This document shows, one piece after another, positions 53,001 through 64,000 of a DNA stretch of 64,000 bases. Numbering within the stretch: the first letter of the stretch is position 1; each line of letters opens with the position of its first letter. A program made the translations under genes and the position numbers. The notes beneath the pieces were generated by a model that did no database searches, was not told the DNA's origin, and saw only the letters and a program-made list of their open reading frames with translations. Origin of the DNA: Neodontobutis hainanensis (lineage: Eukaryota > Chordata > Actinopteri > Gobiiformes > Odontobutidae); contig JALDNG010000022.1 of NCBI GenBank assembly GCA_024349245.1, positions 10,382,501-10,446,500 on the forward strand. Direction: 5' to 3'.

Positions 53001-53008
53001 ATCTCAGT

Positions 53009-53099
<91 letters not shown>

Positions 53100-56000
53100 A
53101 TATTAAATCCGACAAACTCCAAAGACATTAACACAGGATAATTCCAGCTTTTGGCTAACATGCTGTAGTATATAGTTGAACAACAGCTATGTTTTCAAGT
53201 TCTATAAAACCCAGTGGAACGAGTTCCGTTACTTCTTGTTTCTACAGGTGCCAATAAGCAAAAAAACTTTGCATGTATGTGTGCGGGTGGCAGTAGCTCA
53301 GTGGGTAGAGTCGTCTTTCAACCGGAAGGTAGGCGGTTCGATTCCCACTCTCCCCACAGTTCATACTGTCGTTGTGTCCTTGGGCAAGACACTTAACCCA
53401 CCTTACCTCCAGTGACTGTAACACTGGTAATTACTGTAGAACAATGTAAGTCGCTTTGGATAAAAGCGTCAGCTAAATGAATAAATGTAAATGTAAATGC
53501 ATGGCTTGGGTTGTTTCTTTTAGAGCACACATTCTTGCATTAATAATTGTTTTTTTTTTTTTTTTTTATGACCTAAATTGATTTTGTTTCAAAGTTTGTT
53601 TTAAGTGAAATCACCATTGGACCTTAAAAAAATAAATAAAAAATATCACTTCTACCTGTGAGTCCCAGGCAGCCATTGCAAGTCTTTTCTCTGTGCCGTT
53701 GCGTTGTCACTAAACCGACATCAAAGCCCCCATCTCACCGTGCAATGACAACATAAAACTCTCTTCCTGTTTTACTGGCGTATGTAAAGCCCTGTACTTC
53801 ATAAATTTGGCTTACATCCCTCTGAAAATATTTTGCAGAGGCCCTCTGTTGCTACAGTGCATAAAGGCGTTGTGACAGGCAGCTTCCTTGTTTGGAGAGC
53901 ACATAAAACAAGCCACTGTCAATCCTGCTGACTTTTCTTTTTCTGTCACCAGTTGAAACGGAAACTAAAATGCTGTTACGTAAAGCACGAAAGTCTAGCT
54001 TTGACCAGCCCCATTGAAAATCAACATTGTAATTAACTAAATGAAATCTCAAAAGTCTAATCGCTGAACCAAATGATTAACACTTTTTTTCCTTTTCACA
54101 GATTTTATGCTTACTTGTTTATGAAATGTAAATTAAGTCACAGTAATGTGAATTGAAATGGAGCAGAGCATAATGTGAAATGAGATTTATCATCGGCTAT
54201 TGGCTTTTGTGAAGCATGAGATTTGATCCAATTCCACACTACAGAATTTATGTAGCACATTATTTCTTCTCTTGGTCTGTCAGAAGCAGCCACAGCACAC
54301 ATCCCACTGCTGTCAAACAGGCCTTGGTTGCCAATACATTTTTATTACCCTCTAACTAAAGCCTGTCATCTGCTGACAAAGAAAGTGTTTTCACCAGATC
54401 AATTAGGATTTTATGCCTATCCTGAGTATTTTCCATCTTTTCATTGCTGTGGCAACAAGCAAAACATAGGAAGCTGAAACAATGAACAGATGAAGGTCTG
54501 CATATCCTGGTTACTACTGTATTTTTACTGACTTTACCCAGATACCATCTGTTGACAGTGGTAATCACTGTCAACAGATGTGTGTGCTTTTTATGGACAT
54601 TGTTCTAGGTGCCAGACACCTTCATGGATAGTTTCTTGTATGTAAGTGATAAGGTATCTGTTTGTAAATCCCTTCAGGGCCAATTCTTATTGTGCTGCTG
54701 AGGTTTTCCTCAAAGCACTCTTAAGTACTTAATGAGGGCCTACTCGGGGAAAATCAGCTGATCACTTTTCACGGGATTTATAAATTAATGATTTATTCCA
54801 GTTATTTATTAAGCTTTGTTACGGAGAAATTATTTAGAGTAAAGTTTCCCTTAAAGTGCAGTATTTAATAAAACACTGTAAGATCCTTTAGAATAAGTAA
54901 CTTATTTTCCACAGTCCTTGTTTAATTGCATGTTTTTTTTAATTACAGATCTGACCCGTATTGTGCAGCTTGACCTGGACCTAAAGTATAGAACCAACAT
55001 CAGAGAGCTCTTCCAAGAATTTGACCACTTTCCCACTGGGGCCGTAATAGGCATCACAAGAGAGATGCAACCAGTCTACAGGTGAGAATCCAGTCACAAC
55101 AGAGTACATGCTGTGGTGTGACTGTTACAAAAACATCTAATAATCATTGAATAGGATTTCTAGTTTTGTAGTATAGTGTCTTTCTCATACTTTTGAATGG
55201 GCTTTATCTCCACATTGGCAGTACCATTCTTAAAAACAATTTTCACATTGATTTCCACATTCACCCAACATTGATTTACAACATTGATTGATGTTTTTCA
55301 TAAGAAGCAAAATCATATTATTTTTTACATTTCTTCTTAGAGAAACTCTCTTTAGATTTGTTTGTTGGTGTGGATAAATATAAATTATTTCTAAGTATAT
55401 ATCTCATAGCAGACTGTGTAAACCTGGCAGCACTGAGCTACAATTTTAATAACAGCATGGCACAGCTGCACTATTGTATAGCATAGCTCATATGATGCTA
55501 CCATGAATAAACAATTTGAAGTGCTTTATGGAAGATAAATAATTAAGCATTTGGCAAGATCTGAAAAAGATGATAATGCCTTCCTAATGGCTTTGACTTT
55601 AAAAATAAGTTTCTGTTCTTTTCATCACAATAATGTTTGAAATGGAAATAAAACATAATCTAAAATAATAGATTTCGGTCCATTTTCTCACTTGTGATTG
55701 TGTACTCAGTCTTCCAGGCTTATTGTGTCTGAGTTGATTTTCCATTCCAAGATAATCAAACAAACACGGTTGGCCCATTTAGACTACTGCACCGTTTTCC
55801 ATCCAGTCAAAGCTGCAAAACAGGACGTCACTGTGCATGTGTGTGTGTGTGTGCAAGGGATGGTGAGACTACACAAGGAAAGGTCTGGTGTGAGGGGCCT
55901 AGCAGCAGCTGGATTCCCAGGTGGCTTCCTTTAGGCTTTATTTTAGATGGTGAAGTAGACAGTTGGGTGTTACTTAAAAGCTATGTCCTAATGAGATCGT

Positions 56001-59000
56001 TTTATTTAATGGTTCAATGACTGTTCGAAAGTCATATTGAGGTTTGATCTTTTGACTGTTTCCAGAGTCTTTTTTTTTATTTTTTATTATAATTATAATT
56101 GCTCCAGACACCCCACATATGCTAAGTTGCAGAGTAATGACACAAGTAAGCGTCCATAGCTTCACTAGCAAGGCTGTGGTTGTTTTCCTGGTACGCACCT
56201 GCAGGCACTAATATCTCCCAAAAAATCTCCATGTGTCCTGCCACTGCAGTTTACTCATTCTCGGAAAAGCCGGCTTATATTGTTCCTGTGTATCCAGTCA
56301 TTCAGTGTCCCAAACAGCGTGTCCTTCAGACCTGTAGTGTGTTTGTGCAGTTTTGTCAGGACCTTCTTGTTTTACAATGTCACAAAAGGTGTGTTCAGAG
56401 GAGTGTTGAACTACAGTGTACTCTTTGAGAAAGTTAAAGCACATTCCAGGATTTTAAAGGAAATTAAAATATGTTGACAGCGGTTTGTGGTTTTACGTCA
56501 CTGAAGGGCTCAAGGATATTGCTATTTATTTATATAATGCATTAAATTTTCATCTCCTGTTGACTTTTTCAGTTGTATCGTTACTTGTTATGAAACCTGT
56601 GAATACATATCCCTGGATTTGACGTGTTTTTCAAGAAAAGTAATCCATCCCAAGTAGGTATTGTGTGTCTATTAACCGTATTGACTAACAGACAAAAACT
56701 GTCCCATCCTTTTTTTGCAACAGTCTTTCCTGTTACAAGTGGGGAAGGCTCTTAGCAGGTTTGGTGCTAATGGATGAAGCATTACGCTGCAGAACACATC
56801 CTCCCACCAGCCTCATTCAAAGCACATCCTGCCTCTGAAAAGTTCATTATTGGAAAAAGCCATGTGTCTCTTCCCCTCCAGCTGCAGTTGTAATGTTTTT
56901 TGAAACCCACTAGACAAGACCCACTTACATAAGTCTTACTGTTAAAGCCACAATCACACACACAAAGCGAGACAATAACCAAAACTAGTCACTTCTACTG
57001 TTCAGCCTCACTAAATACAACCTCCTACACACTTCAACAAAAGACTGCACCAAATCCTGAATTGTATTTTGTTATGATTACAAGTCTCAAAGGTCCACAA
57101 TTTTGTCATCTCAATAGAAGCATTTCAACACATGCAAAAACATTTCCGGCATTCCCTGTGCCAGGCATTCACACTTCACATAATAATAATATTAATAATA
57201 ATGGCTTGGATTGGATTTTTATTGCACTTTTCAAGGCTCTCAAAGCACTCTACAGAGTCCATTATTCATGCCTTCCACAGTCACACACTGATGGTGGAGA
57301 CACGGCAGCCATTTTGCTCTTACGGCCTCTCCGACCTCCAAACATACTCACACATTCACGCACCAGTGCCATAGATCACTGAAGGCACTTAAATGTACGT
57401 TTCAAATGCTGACACTCTGCTTTGTTACAAAAAGACTTCATTTGTGTTGCTCTGACTCTGTTCAGTCAGCATCTTTCAGAGAGCAGCATGTGACTTGAGC
57501 TGAACAAAGTTAAGAACACATTGGTATGGCAGCACAGAATGTCCCATCACCCGTTCTTTCGGGCATGCTGGTGAGAGAGATAGAAACACTTCACTTGAAA
57601 GGACAGTGGCAAAATTTGCAGGCAGAAGGCGATGGATGTGTGAATGGCCGCAGCAGAAGAAGAGGCACTTGAGGGAACACTGATCCATGCTAAGAGGTTT
57701 CCTCCATAGGTTTGGTTTACTGCCTGGATTTGATTTAATGTTGGTACAAATAATGGTACAACTGGACACAAAAAGCTCAAGTTGCAATTGACCATCAGTA
57801 GCTTCAAGCCTGGATAAGCACGGTCAGGATGCAGCTGCTTGTTTTGAAAGTACAAGAAAGTTTATGTATTAAATTGGCCATTTGCCTCAATGGCTGCCAG
57901 TAGCTTTGCGACCAAAATGCTTTCCTTCCAAAACAATATCTTTTTCACTTCTGCCTTTACATATGTATTTTTAGATGTTCTTAGAGCTTTTGTTTCTGTT
58001 GAACATACTATTATTATATACTATTATATTTTTTATAATTGACATAATGTAGCAACAATTACCCCAAAAATTTAAAATCATTGTGCTCAACCCATTTAGT
58101 AAGATCAAGACAAAATCTGTGCTGCAGTTCCCTATTGCACTGTACTCACTCTGAATGTGCATTGGGACACGTAGCCTCTAGTGTCTTCTTCAAAATGACA
58201 ACGTTTTTTGGGATAATAGGTTCCCAGCTACCAAACCAACAAGTACTTTAGAACAGTGCGGTCAGCCCGCAGCTGCTGAATATAGGTCAGTAATAATATC
58301 AAAGCATGACTCAGAGGATCTGCCTCTCCCACTAGATCTGATCATACCACACAGTGAAAGGTCACATGTGAAGTACAAACCGTGAATTTCCCACATCTTC
58401 TTAATCTGCATTGATGTTTTATGTTTGTTTTAGGCCCGCAAATACAGTTGTGCTTATATGTTTACATACCCTGGCACAATTTGTGATTTTGATTAGTTTC
58501 ATTTGGGTAGTTTCTGTTGTCATTATGATTTAAAAAGAGTAAACACAATTGTTTGACAATAAATGGCTTCACCCAACCACCATTTATGAATGAAAAAAAG
58601 TTTTTTTGTATTTATATTCATATTCTATAAAGAATTGCCAAATAAATCACAAATTCTGCCAGGGTTTGGAAACTTCTAAGCACAACTGTATATCTGCTGC
58701 TGTGTGGATGAAGATTTTCTCTAAACAAGGTTAATAGTTATCAAAAAGCTACAGCTAAGTGCTCTTTCTTCTCCACAGACACACATTCTGGCAGTATCGT
58801 AAAGAAAACCCCCAGAGCAAAGTGGGCGACCCTCCTCCTGACGGTCTCCCAGGTTTCAACAGTGGTGTAATGTTGCTGGACTTAGGAGCCATGAGGACCT
58901 CAGCTCTCTACAACCGGCTTCTGCAGCCAAACAATGTAGCCAAGCTGGCCGACCAGTATCGCTTTAGAGGCCACCTCGGCGACCAAGACTTCTTTACCAT

Positions 59001-59175
59001 GATCGGCATGGAGCACCCGGAACTGTTTTACCCACTGGGCTGCGGCTGGAACCGGCAGCTGTGCACCTGGTGGAGGGACCACGGGTACGGACATGTCTTT
59101 CAGCTGTACTACCGCTGCGAGGGACCTGTCTATATATATCACGGAAACTGCAACACACCCATACCAAATGACTGA
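47043..59175 (+). CDS. xxylt1: Xyloside alpha-1,3-xylosyltransferase 1
   Basis: ER type II membrane glycosyltransferase (GT8-like fold) that adds the outer alpha-1,3-linked xylose to the xylose-glucose O-glycan on EGF repeats, notably of Notch. Coding exons are 47043-47573, 50537-50684, 54949-55081 and 58779-59175, with frame kept and 402 residues. Residues 1-21 are a short basic cytosolic tail and about 22-38 (FVLLLAAALAVVAFYYF) the membrane anchor. A variable stem follows, then YHALMMFTKVD, VLHFVSDP, HKLFPIVEAMQKHFSAG and YYSDAIFFLSVAMH. The metal-binding D-x-D lies in QLDLDLKY (exon 3). Exon 4 encodes PGFNSGVMLLDLGAMR, RGHLGDQDFFTMIGMEHPEL, WNRQLCTWWRDHGY and the C-terminal HGNCNTPIP. An in-frame TGA at 47037-47039 fixes the start. 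An acceptor-like TTGCAG ends at 47036, so an untranslated exon probably lies upstream. Confidence 0.97.
48485..48514. repeat. Perfect 30-bp palindrome in xxylt1 intron 1
   Basis: Bases 48485-48499 are the exact reverse complement of 48500-48514 with no spacer, centred on CTTAAG. It is AT-rich and extends a TTAATACTT theme that also occurs just upstream (48479-48487). Confidence 0.85.
53013..53096. repeat. (TG)n microsatellite, about 42 units
   Basis: An uninterrupted TG dinucleotide repeat of 84 bases in xxylt1 intron 2. Its length is likely polymorphic. Confidence 0.97.
53285..53500 (+). repeat. tRNA-derived SINE, near full length
   Basis: A tRNA-like head carries an A box (TAGCTCAGTGG, 53294-53304) and a B box (GGTTCGATTCC, 53335-53345). 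The body contains GGGCAAGACACTTAACCC, and the 3' region AAGTCGCTTTGGATAAAAGC is followed by a tail of ATAAATG/TAAATG repeats. This is the standard layout of a fish tRNA SINE. It lies in xxylt1 intron 2, sense to the gene. The A and B boxes are intact, so it is younger than the related copy at 10390. Confidence 0.88.
54546..54580. repeat. Perfect 15-bp hairpin in xxylt1 intron 2
   Basis: Bases 54546-54560 (CATCTGTTGACAGTG) pair exactly with 54566-54580 around a 5-base loop. It is about 370 bases upstream of exon 3. There is no flanking transposon signature. Confidence 0.85.
57190..57380 (-). repeat. 5'-truncated SINE-like element, reversed
   Basis: On the minus strand this copy aligns by eye with the 3' half of the element at 10390-10690. 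Shared marks are GGTCGGAGAGGCCGTAA, ATGGCTGCC, AGTGTGTGACTGTGGA, GAGTGCTTTGAG and AAGTGCAATA, ending in an ATT-rich tail. The tRNA-like head is missing. It is in xxylt1 intron 3, antisense to the gene. Confidence 0.75.
58445..58688. mobile_element. TA-flanked MITE, 244 bp, with 45-bp terminal inverted repeats
   Basis: The left end 58445-58489 and the right end 58644-58688 are reverse complements over 45 bases with 5 mismatches, both starting CAGTTGTGCTTA. They are bounded by TA on each side (58443-58444 and 58689-58690), the target duplication of Tc1/mariner-type elements. The 154-base interior is non-coding and AT-rich. The element is a non-autonomous deletion derivative, complete end to end, sitting 90 bases upstream of xxylt1 exon 4. 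Confidence 0.93.
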
Positions 59176-60590
59176 ACAAAACCTTTGCTTAAAGTGTTAT
59201 TCTGGGATGTAGATGTTGCAAAAAAGTTAACATTTAAAAATTAGCTCTAGTATTGGCTTAACTTGGTGACTTGGCATTGAGAGGGCTCATCTAGAGCCAA
59301 TATACTAAATACCACATACAAAAGAAATCCAAATTAACACTTAAAGTAAAGTATAGCGTATTTAAAACATTTTTGTGAGACAATGGCAACTTGTGGGGTT
59401 TGACCATAATTACCATTTGACAATTACTGTTGTCATAGACTCCCTGCTGGCCCAGGGGTCTCTTAAATTCTCTCAAAAACAGTTTTATATATTTTTTTTT
59501 CAGTACATGAAAATAAAACAATAATTTATGACTAGCTGATATATAACCGGCGAGTTTTTTTTTTAGTTTTTTTTTTTTTTAATGGAGACAAGGCTGCTTC
59601 TAGTAGCCCAAGCTCACCCAGCATCACCTCTTCTCATAACCATACAAGGCGCTAACAAGGGCTAATTTCCTGTACTCTTTTGTAAGGCTGGTTTTTGAAA
59701 TAGGACAGTGGGGATCTTTTTTTTTTACTATTTTTCCAGACCAAGGGGACATCCAAAATGTTTTTTCCCAAGCAGACTTAATTGGTTAAAAAAAAAACAC
59801 AGAAATGCAGAAGTTGGTGAAGGATTGGTGTGAGGCATTTGATGACACACACAGTTGTTCTCGTTTCGACCAAACCAAACAATAGTCAAACAAAGTGCAT
59901 GTTTCAAGACGGAGTGTTACAGCCAGCCACGTGACTGACCCACTTCTTTATTTTCTTACAAGATTCCTAGAAAAATGCCAGAACTCGACAGCTTGAGAGT
60001 TGTCTTACGTGATGCTTTCTTTGACACATAAATGTAATGAGAGCACAACAGATTACTGCACATAGATTGTGAATTGTAAAAAGGCTACTTGTAACACATG
60101 AAAATGTTATTCCAAATCAGTAGGCTTTTCCTTGAACGCACCTTGAAGTGGATCAATACTTTTCTTCCTCTGTTGAAAGGGACAGCACATCTCTGAATGT
60201 AAAATAGGAGGCTGGAAATAGAAAATATTTTTGCTATTTTTTAACATGATTGCACTATAGAAATTTTATAATGTAATTTTTATTACATTCAAACTTCATT
60301 GATTTTTGTTCTTTGAAGTCTTGTTTTTTGTCTCAGAGCGTACACACTGTGGTGTATATAATGGTATAGTTAATTTTTTCTGGGCCATATGATCAGATTG
60401 AAAGTGGTAATTTTTGTATGAGCTTAGCATAACTGCAGTCCAGCCTGAATGTAGCAACACACAAATATTAAATATGTAATAATACAGACCTGTTGGATAG
60501 CAGATGTTCATTTTCAGCAAATTATTCCTCCATACTGTCATTGAAAAATTTCTTGTCCGTTGTTTTTTTAAAATAAATTTAACTCAATTG
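59176..60590 (+). other. xxylt1: xxylt1 3' UTR, probable
   Basis: Follows the TGA at 59173-59175. AATAAA signals occur near 59511 and at 60572-60577, giving possible short and long 3' ends. The interval contains T runs (59556-59580) but no clear repeat or coding segment. Confidence 0.55.
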
Positions 60591-62820
60591 CTTTGTTTAA
60601 ATTTTCTGTATTTTTCCTGTTTGGGTTTTATATAGGAATTTGACATGCTCAGGTGTTTTTTGACACTCTCTCCTTACTCATTATATATAAACCCATGTTT
60701 GTGCACTTGTCAGGCTGGAGATGACCCACTTCTGTCACTTAGACCTCCAAGTGCACACACCTTGTGCAAAAAACACATCAGTTAAAAACCTTTTAACCAC
60801 AGAAGGTACCGGTGATAAAATTATTCCTGTTATATCTGAAATCAGACATTTGTCAGCTCTAAGTATATCAGCACTTGCCTCTTTTGAACAATACAGATTT
60901 TTTCTTGTGTTTTAAATTCTAAGCATCTAAGCATGTTCCAAAAACATGCATGTACAGGTCATTTGGCCTAGTGAATGAAGAGTGAATGGTTGTCTGACAG
61001 TGTCTGTCTCCAAGTGTCAGCCCTGCAATAAACTGGCCATTGCCCAGGGTGTACCCTGCCTCAGGCCCAAAGTTACTGCATGGAATAGGCTTCGGTCTCC
61101 TGCAACCCCTAACGGTACTAAGTGGAAAAAAAATAAATAAATAGACCACCTTAAATCAGATAATGGTATGTTGCTCATTGTACATTTCCACAAATATCTA
61201 TTTCTTTTTTCTTATTTGCATCATGCAATTCTAATGTCAGCTTTCATTTACAGCCTCTGATTAAATTATATAGTTTGACCATAATAGCTCTGGGCAATCT
61301 AGCCAGTAATGTGTGCTGAATCCTTTAGCCTTCAAACAACACATTTCCTTGAGGGCCAGCAGGCAGAGAAGCAGCGGACTGGTGTCGATTTAATGCTGTC
61401 GCAGACTTACTAAATCCAAGACACAAACAGCTTAATCTAGAGTTTGCCGAGTGTTTGCCTGCTGCTCTGTTCCCCACAGACTTGCAGCAACAGAAATAAG
61501 ACAAATGCTCCGTTAATCACTGGGGTGCCATATTTAATCAGCATAGCATTCGAAGCACCTTTGTCTGAATATTTCTGGGAAATTATTAGAATATGGAAAG
61601 TAGTGAGTCACAGAAACTGGTCAATTTAAATGGGGGAAAATTAAAGGAGTAGCTATAAGCTTCTTTCATTGACCTAGCCATTTCTCTCAAGGTGTATCTA
61701 TTTTTAGTCTACCTTCCCAATTGGTTGTGTCATGCAATATCCTCCTGCTGTACACCAAATTGACTTGGGAATAACTATGAAAAATTGCCTACATTAGAGA
61801 ACCTAATTCTTCTGAGGAAATACAGCAGGGTCTGCCCTTTCCTGTGAAGTGGATTTGAATAATAATGACTCAAGGACAACTATTTATTTTTATTGCAAAT
61901 CTAAAACATAGTAGCTACCGCACTTAAGGTCTGCTCTTGTTGTAGAATTTCCTCTATTGGAATAAATGTCTGACTATATGGCAGCATAACAACATGATTT
62001 ATTTTTATTTTTTATTTCCAAATCCAGCTTATATCTGAATCAACAACATTTAAAGATCGTAAATAAACCTTTTATCCCCAGGTGGCAGAACGACGAGGAA
62101 AACATTTGTCATACAGTATTTGTTTTTGTTTTTTTATTGTTTAATCATATTGTGTAAGTACCATTATGGAAACATGTACTGTCCAAGTGCCCTAGTTTAA
62201 ATTGTAAAAGCCACACTGGCTAAATGCAATCATAGCATTAAACAGTGAAAAATAAGTATTGTTTGGTCCGTCTGTACAAATCAGACATGACACACTTTTG
62301 TTATAGACAGCAGTTAATTCTATTTTTATGTCCACTGCCCCATAAAGAGAAAGAGATTACAAAATAAACTCGGGCACCTGCTTGTTTTGGGAGCTGCTTT
62401 GCTACTGTTAACACTTTATTGATGACCATGAAACAAAGTCATTTATTTGAGATGTTTGTGTTTCAAATATAGACCAGTATTTCAGCTACCCCTCTCACGT
62501 CCAAGAGCCCAGACAGAGCAGTCATCGATAAGAAGCTTAACAATAATGGCATTTTTTTCTTTTTCTACACATAACTCACATGCCTGCACTTAGTCTTAAC
62601 CACTATCCCTTCCTCTTGACCTCTTTTTCCATAAAAAAGAGGAAAAGTACTTACTGTGACCTTTTGATCAGGTTAAGTGAATTGCATTTATTTTGTCAAT
62701 GAGTGAAATTTATAAAGATGAAGTTAAACTCACAATACAGACGTTGTCTGCTTTTGTATTTATTCTTTCATGTGCAGAGAAATGATATTGTGGCAAATGC
62801 TAATACAACTTGAGATTGAC
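60591..62820. other. Intergenic DNA, no gene seen
   Basis: AT-rich sequence with no domain-bearing frame. The segment near 61440-61640 is a little less AT-rich and might be conserved non-coding DNA, but nothing in the sequence alone shows this. Confidence 0.5.
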
Positions 62821-63780
62821 GAGATACAACACAAATGCTACGTCAAGGGGGAGCCAGGACGAGAAGTCAGAGGATTGGGTACGAAGCCTCAACAATCACA
62901 AACGTGAAGAGAATAAATGCAAGGCAACCATCAGAAAATCTCTTTGAAGATATGAATGCAGCATTGAGTGCGATCACTACTACATCCATCATATACATCT
63001 CAGCAGAAGGTGATCCTTGAGATGCTTGGCTATAAGAGCAACCATGGGAGCCATCAGAAACAGTACCCACCATGCAAACGACGGCTGGAGGCTAAAATCA
63101 AAGAGGTGCACTTGAAACTGTCAAAATGCCAATGGCTAGAATGGGCCGGACTGAAGGACAGCACAGAGGCACTCATCATGGCTGCACAGGAACAAGCCCT
63201 TAGCACCAGAGCAATAGAGGCCCAGATCTACCACACCAGACAAGACCCAAGGTGTAGGCTGTGATATAACTGCAGGGTGTAAGATGCTGGCAGGGAAAGC
63301 ATACATAGAGTGCCATAACCAAGTGGCTGGCATAGTGTACAGAAACATCTGCACAGAGTATGGACTGGAAACGCCAAGGTCAAAGTGAACGAGCCAAGAT
63401 CCTGTGGGACTTCCAGATTCAGACTGACAGAATGGTAATGGCGAACCAACCAGACATCGTGGTGGTGGACAAACAGCAGAGGAAAGCCATTGTTGTTGAT
63501 GTGGCAATACCAAGTGATGGCAACATCAGGAAAAAGGAACATGAGAAACTAGAGAAATACCAAGGGCTCAGAGAAGAGCTGGAAAAGACTCGGAAGGTGA
63601 AGGCGACAGTGGTGCCTGTGGTCATCGGAGCACTCAGGGCAGTGACCCCCAAACTGGAAGAGTGGATACAGCAGATCCCTGGAAGAACACCAGACATCTC
63701 GGTCCAGAAAAGTGCAGTACTAGGAACAGCAAAGATACTGCGCAGAACCCTGAAGGTAGAGCACCCAAGCTTGAAGGATG
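62821..63780 (+). mobile_element. R4/Rex6-type LINE 3' end with restriction-like endonuclease
   Basis: The plus strand encodes the C-terminal part of a site-type non-LTR retrotransposon protein, broken by at least two frameshifts: frame A at 62835-62990, another frame at 62990-63260, then frame A again from 63360. The order is a post-RT region (PPCKRRLEAKIKEVHLKLS), a cysteine-bearing knuckle remnant near 63245, then the endonuclease: PD at 63450-63455, VVDVAIPSD and KEHEKLEKYQGLREEL. A PD...D/E-x-K type nuclease at the C-terminus, rather than an AP endonuclease at the N-terminus, separates R2/R4-like LINEs from L1/L2/RTE types. Within those, R4 (Rex6/Dong-like) is my best guess. The reverse transcriptase core is absent, so this is a 5'-truncated dead copy. 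Confidence 0.75.
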
Positions 63781-63782
63781 AT

Positions 63783-63840
<58 letters not shown>
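63783..63840. repeat. (ATAG)n microsatellite
   Basis: About 14 uninterrupted tetranucleotide units directly abutting the end of the LINE coding region. It is followed by a 3' segment with AATAAAGTTTGAATTTGAA. The repeat may have grown from the LINE 3' tail. Confidence 0.95.
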
Positions 63841-64000
63841 CTGTGTCCTTAATAAAGTTTGAATTTGAAAAGCACTTTAGATGGTGTTTTAAAAGCAGCA
63901 TGTCCAATTTATGAATAAAAAACACACATGCCAAAATGCCTTAACTAACCGCAGCTAGCTACGTTTGTGCTTTATCGCTATAAGACATATGGTGGCATAA
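63841..64000. other. Window end, no feature beyond LINE tail
   Basis: Starts with a tail-like AATAAAG segment and continues in unremarkable sequence to the window edge. Confidence 0.4.

Larger units (their letters stand above)
47574..58778. other. xxylt1: Introns 1-3 of xxylt1
   Basis: Three long introns (3.0, 4.3 and 3.7 kb) make up most of the gene. Features listed separately are a 30-bp palindrome, a TG dinucleotide repeat, a SINE, a 15-bp hairpin, a reversed SINE and a MITE. Outside these I see AT-rich sequence only, with T runs at about 50273-50290 and 53550-53568. No nested gene was found. Confidence 0.6.

Noticed and set aside
52911..53141. Open frame encoding a long Val-Cys repeat
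   Set aside because: It is the translation of the TG dinucleotide repeat, not a gene.
53285..53360. Possible tRNA gene
   Set aside because: A and B boxes are present, but the acceptor stem does not pair well and a SINE body and tail follow, so it is a SINE head.
63419..63934. 171-codon minus-strand open frame with a Ser-Ile-Tyr-Leu repeat
   Set aside because: Antisense of the LINE endonuclease region and the ATAG repeat; no domain of its own.
1..64000. CRISPR arrays, operons, prophage or other prokaryotic systems
   Set aside because: The window is plainly vertebrate nuclear DNA with intron-split genes; no array of spaced direct repeats was seen.

Overview
This is vertebrate nuclear DNA, almost certainly from a teleost fish. 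It is AT-rich, with genes split into many short exons by GT-AG introns. The protein sequences are orthologous to human genes, and the repeats are of kinds typical of fish: Tc1-like transposons, an RTE/Rex3-type LINE, an endonuclease-bearing R4/Rex6-type LINE end, tRNA-derived SINEs and a TA-flanked MITE. An acanthomorph is my inference; I cannot name the species.

Layout. 1-14.2 kb has no recognisable gene; it holds decayed repeats, including a 665-bp foldback structure. 14.2-17.6 kb (minus) is cth, cystathionine gamma-lyase, with 11 exons traced and a short terminal exon unresolved. 19.0-37.5 kb (plus) is ankrd13c, 13 coding exons, 524 residues. 39.7-45.8 kb (minus) is srsf11, an SR-family splicing factor, 12 coding exons, 455 residues. 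47.0-59.2 kb (plus) is xxylt1, xyloside alpha-1,3-xylosyltransferase, 4 coding exons, 402 residues. 60.6-64 kb is intergenic and ends in a broken LINE and a tetranucleotide repeat.

The genes alternate in direction: cth and ankrd13c diverge from a 1.36-kb spacer, ankrd13c and srsf11 converge, and srsf11 and xxylt1 diverge from a 1.3-kb spacer. They are unrelated housekeeping functions (sulphur amino acids, receptor quality control, splicing, Notch glycan extension), not a pathway. cth-ankrd13c-srsf11 is the order and orientation known from human 1p31; xxylt1 is on human 3q29, so a synteny junction lies near 46 kb.

I found no new enzyme system. The most notable items are the synteny junction, a GC-AG intron in ankrd13c, a perfect and possibly switchable hairpin in the ankrd13c 3' UTR, the foldback at 0.8-1.4 kb, and two related SINE groups. 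All exon borders were read by eye from splice signals, reading-frame continuity and remembered protein families; no alignment or transcript data were used.
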